NCBI GenBank assembly: GCA_021825785.1
Contig: JAKAGP010000011.1
Coordinates: 1 to 12,802 of the forward strand
Source: Nitrospirota bacterium
Lineage (GTDB): Bacteria > Nitrospirota > Thermodesulfovibrionia > Thermodesulfovibrionales > JdFR-88
Length of the DNA stretch: 12,802 nt
Reading direction: 5' to 3'
Under the pieces are notes generated by a model. That model did not search any database. It saw only the letters and a program-made list of their open reading frames with translations, and was not told the DNA's origin. Positions 7,362 through 12,802 of this stretch are shown here, piece by piece; the first letter of the stretch is position 1; each line of letters starts with the position of its first letter. Position numbers and translations under genes: made by a program.

Positions 7362-8363
7362 ATGTATAAAAAGATACTGATCCCGATAGACAACTCCAGG
7401 TATTCCCCCTGGTGCACGGAGCTGGGCATCGCGCTTGCCAGGCGTTTCGGCTCCGAGCTTACCGGCAACCATGTCTACAGCGCGGGCCTTCATGACAGGA
7501 GGTTCCGTGACATGGAGGGGGGACTGCCCGGACATTACCAGCAAGAGGAAAAGCTGAAAAAATCCAGAAAGGTCCACGATTCGCTCATAGGCGACGGGCT
7601 CAGGCTCATCTCGGACGCCTATCTTGATTCGTTCAAGAAGGAGTGCTCCGCGGCCGGCGTAGCTTTTGACTGCAGGCTGATGGAAGGCAAGAACTGGCTC
7701 CAGATCGTCAGAGACGTAAGGGCGAGCGGTTATGACCTCGTCATAATGGGCATACTCGGCCTTGGGGCGGTAAACGGCAGCCTCATAGGCGGCGTATGCG
7801 AGCGGGTGGCAAGGAGGGTGACGGCCGATGTGCTGGTCGTAAAAAACTCTTTCCCCGGGCCATCAGGCAGCCCCATGACCGGAAGGATCTGCGCCGCTAT
7901 AGATGGCAGCATCCAGGCCTTTTCCGCGTTCGGGAAGGCCCTCGCCCTCGGCAGGGAGTTTGGAATGGATATCGAGGCCGTGGCCGTTTACGATCCGCAT
8001 TTTCATCGCAGGGCGTTCGAGTCCCTGGTAAAGGTCCTGTCAAGCGAGGCCCAGAAGATATTCAAGTTCAAGGAGCAGGAAAAACTCCATGACGAAATAA
8101 TCGATGACGGACTGGGCAAGATATACGAGGGCGCGCTAGATGAGGCAAGACGGATGGGACTTGAGGCCGGCGTGGAGGTCAGGACCACCCTGCTGGCCGG
8201 CAAGGCAAGCCACGAGATATGCGAGCATCTTAAGAAAGACCCCCCTGCCCTCTTCGTTGCGGGCAGGTTCGGCGCCCACCAGACGGAGGAGCTCGACATA
8301 GGCAATACTGCCGAGAACCTGCTTCGCACTGCGCCATGCAACGTGCTTCTTGCGGGTGTCTGA
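7362..8363 (+). CDS. Tandem universal stress protein (two Usp domains)
   Basis: 333 residues, cytoplasmic, no signal or membrane helix. The first Usp domain (1-150) starts KKILIPIDNS and ends with a nucleotide-loop-like GILGLGAVNGSLIGG segment, matching the Gx2Gx9G(S/T) pattern of ATP-binding Usp proteins. The second (about 165-333) starts RICAAIDGS and has a looser loop, GRFGAHQTEELDIGNT, before NVLLAGV. An extra helical stretch lies between the strands of the second domain. It follows the haem protein gene by 12 bases, so it is probably cotranscribed. Usp proteins often accompany respiratory genes induced by low oxygen or energy stress. The specific role here is unknown. Confidence 0.85.
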   Translation: MYKKILIPIDNSRYSPWCTELGIALARRFGSELTGNHVYSAGLHDRRFRDMEGGLPGHYQQEEKLKKSRKVHDSLIGDGLRLISDAYLDSFKKECSAAGVAFDCRLMEGKNWLQIVRDVRASGYDLVIMGILGLGAVNGSLIGGVCERVARRVTADVLVVKNSFPGPSGSPMTGRICAAIDGSIQAFSAFGKALALGREFGMDIEAVAVYDPHFHRRAFESLVKVLSSEAQKIFKFKEQEKLHDEIIDDGLGKIYEGALDEARRMGLEAGVEVRTTLLAGKASHEICEHLKKDPPALFVAGRFGAHQTEELDIGNTAENLLRTAPCNVLLAGV

Positions 8364-8377
8364 CAACAGGGCCTGAA

Positions 8378-9667
8378 ATGCTGAGAGAGAATCTGTCCAT
8401 CATATCCTGGAACGTAACGGGAAAATGCAATCTGCGCTGCGGCCACTGCTATCTGCCCGCGCGCTTTGTCCCTTCAGTTGCCGGCGATGCCGCCGCGGCG
8501 GACGGCGCTGACGAACTCGACAACGCCCAGGCCCTTCGTCTCATAGACCAGATTGCCCTCGTGAATCCGGAGACCATGCTCATCCTCTCGGGCGGCGAAC
8601 CCCTGCTGCGGCGGGACATTTACGAGCTTGCCTCGCACGCCAGGCACAAGGGGATGATGGTGGTGGCCGGCACGAACGGGACCCTCGTCGACGAGGCGGC
8701 GGCCCGCAGGATGAAGGAAAGCGGAATATCCGGAGTCAGCATCGGGCTCGACTCCGCAACGGCGGAAATCCATGACGGCGTCCGGGCCTTCCCGGGGGCG
8801 TGGGCCGCGGCGGTAAACGCCGCGCGGCTCTGCAAGTCGCAGGGGCTTTCGGTCCAGATAAACACGGTCGTCACAAGCAGAAACCTGGCTGGCATCCCGG
8901 CGCTCATAGAGTTCGCGGAGGAGCTGGGAGCGAAGGTCTTCAGCCCGTTTTTCCTTGTGTGCACGGGGCGCGCGGAAGAGCTGACCGATATCACCGCCGG
9001 GCAGTACGAAGAGGTTTTGTCCTTCATTGCCGGCCTGGGCGGCAACCACCTGGAGATGATGATCAGGACGCGCTGCGCCCCAACCATGAGAAGGATACTC
9101 CACCAGCGCAACCCTGGCTCCCCCCTTCTGCAGATGGACACCGGGCGCTGCCTCGCCGGCCACACATACTGCAGGATAACCCCGGACGGGACTGTCACGG
9201 CGTGCCCGTATCTGCCGCTGCCTCTTGGCAACGTGAGGACCTCGGATTTCGGCGATATCTGGAAGACGTCGCCCGTCCTTGAATCGCTCAGGACGGCTGA
9301 AGGCGCGCTGAAGGGCAAATGCGGGGCCTGCGAGTACCGCCTGCTTTGCGGCGGATGCAGGGCCAAGGCGTATTCCCTTAAAAACGATTATCTCGGGGAA
9401 GACCCCTGGTGCGCTTATTCCCCCGCGGGGGGGGATGTGATAAAACCCCCGAGGCTCGCCGCGGAAGACGCGGCGGATGCCGGAGCGCGTCCCCGATGGA
9501 GCGAAGAGGCCATGGAGAGGCTTGGCCGGGTCCCATTTTTCGTGAGGTCCATGGTAAAGGCGGCAGTGGAGCGCTACGCAGCCGAGCGTGGCTGCAATGA
9601 AATCACGCCGGAGATGATGGAGGAACTCAAAAGCCGGGTAAGGAGGCCGGCCATGGATGGGCATTGA
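8378..9667 (+). CDS. NirJ/AhbD-like radical SAM enzyme with C-terminal PCP_red domain
   Basis: 429 residues from ATG 8378, with AGGG six bases before it. An upstream in-frame ATG at 8336 would overlap the stress-protein gene. The radical SAM cluster motif is CNLRCGHC (Cys17, Cys21, Cys24) in the WNVTGKCNL context, followed by GGEP (72-75). A SPASM-like region holds Cys258, Cys265, Cys276, Cys315, Cys318, Cys324, Cys327 and Cys345. Its GKCGACEYRLLCGGCRAKAY and DP.CAY segments match haem d1/alternative-haem enzymes (NirJ, AhbC, AhbD). Residues 374-419 (WSEEAMERL...VPFFVRS...EITPEMMEEL) match the PCP_red domain of protochlorophyllide-reductase-like proteins. The likely role is tetrapyrrole side-chain modification or peptide modification. 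Placement behind the oxidase operon suggests haem maturation, which is inference. The next gene's ribosome site lies inside its end. Confidence 0.82.
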   Translation: MLRENLSIISWNVTGKCNLRCGHCYLPARFVPSVAGDAAAADGADELDNAQALRLIDQIALVNPETMLILSGGEPLLRRDIYELASHARHKGMMVVAGTNGTLVDEAAARRMKESGISGVSIGLDSATAEIHDGVRAFPGAWAAAVNAARLCKSQGLSVQINTVVTSRNLAGIPALIEFAEELGAKVFSPFFLVCTGRAEELTDITAGQYEEVLSFIAGLGGNHLEMMIRTRCAPTMRRILHQRNPGSPLLQMDTGRCLAGHTYCRITPDGTVTACPYLPLPLGNVRTSDFGDIWKTSPVLESLRTAEGALKGKCGACEYRLLCGGCRAKAYSLKNDYLGEDPWCAYSPAGGDVIKPPRLAAEDAADAGARPRWSEEAMERLGRVPFFVRSMVKAAVERYAAERGCNEITPEMMEELKSRVRRPAMDGH

Positions 9668-9923
9668 AATTCATTTGACGCATGGGGAAAAGGCATTTCT
9701 GCTTCGGGTTGCCAGGAGGAGGAAGTTCTGGCTTCTGTTTAGCATACTTTCAGTCAGCGTGGCGGTTTTTTTCGCTATATACCACGGCCTCATCAGGAGG
9801 GATTTTACTCCGCCGGAATTCGTGATAATACTGCTTCTGCTTTTGTCCAGCCGCTCGCAGTTGAGGATATGGAAGACCGCGAGGATATTCGAAAAAATAA
9901 AACCGCACATCAGCGGCCAGTAA
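9657..9923 (+). CDS. Small two-helix membrane protein, unknown function
   Basis: 88 residues. It overlaps the end of the radical SAM gene by 11 bases, and its AAGGAGG (9640-9646) lies ten bases before the ATG within that gene, so it is very likely translated. A basic stretch (RVARRRK) is followed by helix 23-43, a short polar loop and helix 54-65. The C-terminal tail is basic (RIWKTARIFEKIK), so both termini are probably cytoplasmic. I do not recognise a family. Its coupling to the radical SAM gene and the following gene suggests a membrane partner for them. Confidence 0.7.
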   Translation: MGIEIHLTHGEKAFLLRVARRRKFWLLFSILSVSVAVFFAIYHGLIRRDFTPPEFVIILLLLLSSRSQLRIWKTARIFEKIKPHISGQ

Positions 9924-10585
9924 TGGACAGCAGGGTCACGACCGGCAGGATCCCCTCGAGGTGCCTGGACTGGCTTGCCTCCTCCCGCCTCGAATTCCTG
10001 CTCAACGTGCTCCGGGACGGGAAGATGAGTTTTTTTTCCGCGCACCTGCCGGTGATGGCCACATGGCCGGACGTCAGGAAGACAGGCCCGGCCGGGCTCA
10101 CGGTAAATCTTACCATAAAGGGAATCGGGCTTCTCCCCGTCCCGGAACTTCTCGCCGATTACACGGACATCTTCGAAAGCACGCTCGCGGAGGCCCGCAC
10201 ATGCCCATGGAAGGAAAGCCTGGCTAATAGGGTCGAGGCCTCGGCAAGGCTCTACTCGGACGTGGGCCATTTCGATCCGACGGCGCTGGGAGGGCTTGAA
10301 ATATTCGAGGGAAAGGCGGCCGGAAACATGAGGGACAACCCCCGCGCAAGCCTCCTCTATTCGGGGATGAAATCCGGCCCGGCCGGCATGGAGTACATAA
10401 GCTTTCAGGTAAACGGGACAATCGAGATACTGGAAAAGGAAAACCCCTATTACAGGTTCCTGCTCGCCTCAAGAAAGCTCTTCGAGTTCGAAAAATTCCA
10501 CATCTTCCAGACCGATTATCCATTCGGCTACATGGTCAGGGTGGATGAGGTGCTGGACAAATCGCCTTTCCCAAGGCAGCGCTGA
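9923..10585 (+). CDS. Putative flavin split-barrel-like protein, function unknown
   Basis: 220 residues. The ATG shares its A with the TAA of the previous gene (TAATG), indicating translational coupling. There is no signal peptide. The N-terminal half is mixed, with few recognisable motifs. The C-terminal part (about 124-212: LEIFEGKAAGNMRDNPRASLLY, then YISFQVNGTIEIL and a closing YMVRVDEV strand) resembles the pyridoxamine-phosphate-oxidase/FMN-binding split-barrel fold, where an N..NPRASLL segment contacts the cofactor. That assignment is from pattern memory only and is weak. Related split-barrel proteins bind FMN or haem, which would suit this operon. It is the last gene before the tRNA. 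A 12-bp palindrome CTGATCGATCAG (10582-10593) overlaps its stop codon. Confidence 0.6.
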   Translation: MDSRVTTGRIPSRCLDWLASSRLEFLLNVLRDGKMSFFSAHLPVMATWPDVRKTGPAGLTVNLTIKGIGLLPVPELLADYTDIFESTLAEARTCPWKESLANRVEASARLYSDVGHFDPTALGGLEIFEGKAAGNMRDNPRASLLYSGMKSGPAGMEYISFQVNGTIEILEKENPYYRFLLASRKLFEFEKFHIFQTDYPFGYMVRVDEVLDKSPFPRQR

Positions 10586-10660
10586 TCGATCAGGACCAGT
10601 ATTGCCGAAGAATAGCTAAGGATATTTTAGCACCCCTCCAGCGTTGAAGTTCCGGATTCG

Positions 10661-10678
10661 TGCTACAAATTTGCTACA
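10661..10678 (+). repeat. Two TGCTACA direct repeats, 11-base period
   Basis: TGCTACA occurs at 10661-10667 and 10672-10678, separated by AATT, about one helical turn apart and just upstream of the tRNA promoter. Such spacing suits two protomers binding one DNA face. It may instead be part of an old recombination site. There is no further support. Confidence 0.25.
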
Positions 10679-10695
10679 CTCAAGACCACAAGGAA

Positions 10696-10725
10696 TTGAC
10701 CGAATGGCTAAAAATCCTTTAAAAT
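10696..10725 (+). promoter_or_regulatory. Sigma70-like promoter of the tRNA-Leu gene
   Basis: TTGACC (10696-10701), an 18-base spacer and TAAAAT (10720-10725) give a good match to a housekeeping promoter. The expected start, about seven bases after the -10 box, falls at the first base of the mature tRNA (10732) or very close to it. The upstream gene (to 10585) is 110 bases away, so the tRNA probably has its own transcript. Confidence 0.6.
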
Positions 10726-10731
10726 CAATCA

Positions 10732-10813
10732 GCGAGAGTGGCGGAACTGGCAGACGCGCTGGACTTAGGATCCAGTGGGGAAACCTGTAGGGGTTCAAAT
10801 CCCCTCTCTCGCA
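10732..10813 (+). tRNA. tRNA-Leu (anticodon UAG)
   Basis: The acceptor stem GCGAGAG (10732-10738) pairs with CTCTCGC (10806-10812), with discriminator A at 10813. The D-arm (GCGGAACTGGCAGACGCG) is typical of leucine tRNAs. The anticodon stem CTGGA/TCCAG (10759-10763 with 10771-10775) closes loop CTTAGGA, with TAG at 10766-10768. A long variable arm follows, as in class II tRNAs. The T-stem AGGGG/CCCCT encloses TTCAAAT. The 3' CCA is not encoded, so it must be added after transcription. Confidence 0.95.
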
Positions 10814-10814
10814 C

Positions 10815-10837
10815 TGCCTATTAAGGTACTTAAGGCA
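10815..10837 (+). terminator. Hairpin just after tRNA-Leu, possible terminator or processing site
   Basis: TGCCT-A-TTAAG (10815-10825), loop GTA, CTTAAGGCA (10829-10837) forms a nine-base-pair stem with one bulged A. It lies two bases after the tRNA. It is not followed by a real T-run (TTCCTATCCGTTT), so intrinsic termination would be weak. Confidence 0.35.
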
Positions 10838-11107
10838 TTCCTATCCGTTTGGTCTTAAGAGCTGAGCAGGCGGATAGACACGGAAGTGCATATCTGACGT
10901 CTTTGCCATTCGCCCAAAAAATCTGAACAAAGCCCTTCTGGATACGCCAGGAAGAGAAACGCACTTTGAAAAGACCTGCAGATATTGTCAATAACCCACT
11001 AAAAAACACATTTATAGGACCATATTAAATTGGGCTCTTCAGGAATTCCTGTGGGTAGATCACTGAGATTTCCGGGAGTATAAGGCTGATACCTGCCTGG
11101 TCCTTGA
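10838..11107. other. Stretch with no supported gene
   Basis: I see no credible start, ribosome site or conserved coding on either strand. The region is less GC-rich than the operon. It contains a 12-bp palindrome CAGGAATTCCTG (11040-11051) and a purine run GAGAGAGAGAG (11106-11116). It joins the tRNA to the phage-type remnant and is probably the decayed flank of an inserted element. Confidence 0.4.
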
Positions 11108-11554
11108 GAGAGAGAGCCGCTCCGGACGCAGGTTAATACTCTCCAGGCACAGGGTGCCTTCGATAGCCGGATTTACCTTGCAAATACTCAGTCCCTTCCT
11201 GCTGCTTGGACAAAGATCAATCTGGATAGCGTTAGCTTCAACACAAATAATATTTTCGACCTGACGAATCATAGAATAACACCTAAAAAAGCGGGGTACT
11301 ACCACGTAAATGCCGCCTTTTCAGCCACGTCCGCCGGCGAAACTTTGTACATCGCAATCTATAAAAACGGTTCGGTGTATTCATATGGGGAACAGATTGC
11401 AAATGCAATGTATTCCACAATAGTTTCTGTTTCGGATTTAATTTACTTTAACGGAACAACTGATTACATTGAAATGTGGGGATGGGCAAGTTCGGCCCAA
11501 TCAGTTTATTCCGGCAGTGCTTATACATTTCTAAGCATGGCAGGACCGTTCTAG
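11108..11554 (+). pseudogene. 5'-truncated C1q-like, phage-structural-type protein remnant
   Basis: An open frame of about 148 codons runs from just after a TGA (11105-11107) to TAG (11552-11554). It has no ATG or GTG start before residue-level similarity begins, and the only candidate start is a TTG at 11345 in the middle of the domain. The translation has the signature of C1q/TNF-like trimer domains at the ends of phage tail and capsid-decorating proteins: RIYLANTQSLPAAWTKINLD, then NNIFDLTNHRITPKKAGYYHV, then IYKNGS and a closing YTFLSMAGPF. The N-terminal part of the gene is missing, so this is a displaced C-terminal fragment. Base composition is lower in GC than in its neighbours, as expected for foreign DNA. 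Between 11555 and 11668 I see no gene. Confidence 0.65.
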
Positions 11555-11668
11555 GAGCAAATGGCTTCGCAGCAAACGGCAGCCAAGTTTATGGCGGCAT
11601 CCAGTCCCTGTTGTTTGCATGTTAGTGGCGTGAAAAGAGCCGAAAAATGGCGGAAGCACGGCCCTCAA

Positions 11669-12802
11669 TCAGGACCTGGCAAGCAGGCAGAGGACCTCGA
11701 TGTGGTAGGTATGAGGGAAGAAATCCACAAGCCTCACGGACTCCACCCTGAACCTTTCGGATAGCTTCTTCACGTCCCGCGCAAGCGTCGCGGGGTTGCA
11801 TGAGATGTAGAGAATTTTTTCCGTCTGAAGCTGCAGCAAATTTTTCGCGGCCTCCCGGCTCAGGCCAGGCCTGGGCGGGTCCACTATGACGGCATCAAAG
11901 GCATTCGCGCCCTGCCCCTTGCCCTGCAATTTCTCGAAGGACGTCCTGATGAATTTCATGTTTTTGATGCCGTTTAGCTCCAGGTTCCGGATGCCGTCTT
12001 TTACAGACGGGCCGTTTTCCTCCACGCAGGTTATCCTCTTTGCCGACGGGCTCATGGGGATCGAGAAATTCCCGCCTCCGGCGTAGATGTCCAGCAGGGT
12101 CCCGCCGGAGGAAAGGCCGAGCATCTCCTTTACGGCCTCCACCGCCTTAAGATTAAGACTCCAGTTGCTCTGGAAGAAACTCAGCGGAGAAACGCTGTAT
12201 CTGAAGCCGCCCAGATCGAAGCTGACAAACCCCCTGCCGCTATGGCTGCCGTCGTCAAAAAAAACGGTATCGAATCCGGCGTCCGCATACTCCCTCGACA
12301 AAACTTCATCAAATCCTCGCCCCTTCAAAAGCACGGAGAGCCCCGAAGGCTCCCCTTCGAAAAGCCCGGCTTCCGGGGCCCCGCTGAAATCGCTCCCCTC
12401 AGGGCCGGCCGGTTTTTCCGCTTTATATCCCAATGTCACATGCGCTTCCTTTACGCCTTCAAGAGGCATGCGCCTGATCTTCTGCAGGGCCTCATTTATG
12501 CCCGGGGCAAGCAGGGGACATTCGTCTATAGGCACAACGTCGCGGGACCCTTCCCGAAAAAAACCGATGCCGCCAGAAGCGACCTTGAACTGCGCCCGGT
12601 GCCTGTAATGGGTATCGGGGCCGGTAACCGGCGGGGCCGGCTCGATCTCGATCCCCCCGATACGCTTGAAAGAATCCTTTATTATGGCGTTTTTCATGAT
12701 GACCTGCCCCGCGTACGACGCGTGCTGCAGATGGCAGCCGCCGCAGTCGAAAACTCCGAAGTGGGGGCAGAAAGGCTCAACCCGAAGCTCAGAGGGCTCC
12801 AG
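11669..12802 (-). CDS. rlmD: 23S rRNA m5U methyltransferase, RlmD/TrmA family (N-terminus beyond window)
   Basis: 377 residues are visible and the 5' end lies outside the window. It transfers a methyl group from SAM to C5 of a uridine in 23S rRNA. The visible N-terminus has the iron-sulfur ligands CPHFGVFDCGGC (plus-strand about 12740-12775), with a fourth Cys in IDECPLLAP. The SAM site is LLDIYAGGGNF. DPPRPGLS and the catalytic-Cys segment YISCNPATLARD (nucleophile codon at 11798-11800) follow. The end is PHTYHIEVL, typical of the family. A start at ATG 12697 would cut off the cluster motif, so the gene must continue to the right. The family paralogues RlmC and TrmA cannot be fully excluded, but the cluster favours RlmD/RlmCD. 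It is unrelated to the + strand operon and converges on the phage-type remnant. Confidence 0.9.
   Translation of the reverse strand: MEPSELRVEPFCPHFGVFDCGGCHLQHASYAGQVIMKNAIIKDSFKRIGGIEIEPAPPVTGPDTHYRHRAQFKVASGGIGFFREGSRDVVPIDECPLLAPGINEALQKIRRMPLEGVKEAHVTLGYKAEKPAGPEGSDFSGAPEAGLFEGEPSGLSVLLKGRGFDEVLSREYADAGFDTVFFDDGSHSGRGFVSFDLGGFRYSVSPLSFFQSNWSLNLKAVEAVKEMLGLSSGGTLLDIYAGGGNFSIPMSPSAKRITCVEENGPSVKDGIRNLELNGIKNMKFIRTSFEKLQGKGQGANAFDAVIVDPPRPGLSREAAKNLLQLQTEKILYISCNPATLARDVKKLSERFRVESVRLVDFFPHTYHIEVLCLLARS

Noticed and set aside
8474..9664. 396-codon - strand frame opposite the radical SAM gene
   Set aside because: The + strand carries the cluster motifs and SPASM-like cysteines. The antisense product is low-complexity and has no ribosome site.
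10616..10798. 60-codon - strand frame across the tRNA-Leu promoter and gene
   Set aside because: It overlaps a confidently folded tRNA and has no ribosome site or recognisable product. An integrase remnant was considered but no motif supports it.
11561..11764. 67-codon + strand frame after the phage-type remnant
   Set aside because: It runs into the antisense of rlmD, shows no domain, and has no conserved features.
1..12802. CRISPR array, insertion sequence or rRNA
   Set aside because: No regularly spaced repeats, transposase-like frame with terminal inverted repeats, or rRNA-like sequence was seen.

Overview
The window looks like a chromosomal segment of a GC-rich, Gram-negative, respiring bacterium. 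The mix of CydA-superfamily membrane protein, many c-type cytochromes, an ethylbenzene-dehydrogenase-type haem domain and a NirJ/AhbD-like radical SAM protein with a PCP_red tail is most like what I know from Nitrospirota. A deltaproteobacterial-type lineage is possible. The lineage call is inference from gene content only.

Positions 273-10585 hold one tightly packed block of genes, all on the + strand, with short gaps, stop/start overlaps and strong ribosome binding sites inside or across the preceding stop codons. The first part (273-7349) is an electron-transfer module. It contains a secreted cupredoxin-like copper protein with a CxxHxxM site, a Cyc2-like outer-membrane porin with one N-terminal haem c, a polytopic CydA-like (cytochrome bd superfamily) oxidase subunit, a membrane-anchored monohaem cytochrome c, a possible coupled 28-codon small ORF, a four-helix membrane protein with a cytochrome c domain, and a di-haem cytochrome c fused to an ethylbenzene-dehydrogenase gamma/NxrC-like haem b domain with a C-terminal anchor. 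No CydB is present and no long quinol-binding loop is visible in the CydA-like protein. The simplest reading is an oxidase fed by cytochrome c or by copper protein, possibly wired to an outer-membrane electron entry point.

The second part (7362-10585) adds a tandem universal stress protein, a radical SAM/SPASM-like enzyme of the haem-modifying NirJ/AhbD type with a C-terminal PCP_red domain, a two-helix small membrane protein, and a 220-residue protein that may be a flavin split-barrel. These could mature or protect the haem-rich complex, but that link rests on gene order alone.

Downstream comes a tRNA-Leu(UAG) gene with its own sigma70-like promoter. It is followed by about 290 bases with no gene I can support, then a 5'-truncated C1q-like, phage-structural-type coding remnant (about 11108-11554). 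That pattern fits an old integration at a tRNA gene. The window closes with the 3' part of rlmD (23S rRNA m5U methyltransferase) on the - strand, running off the right edge.
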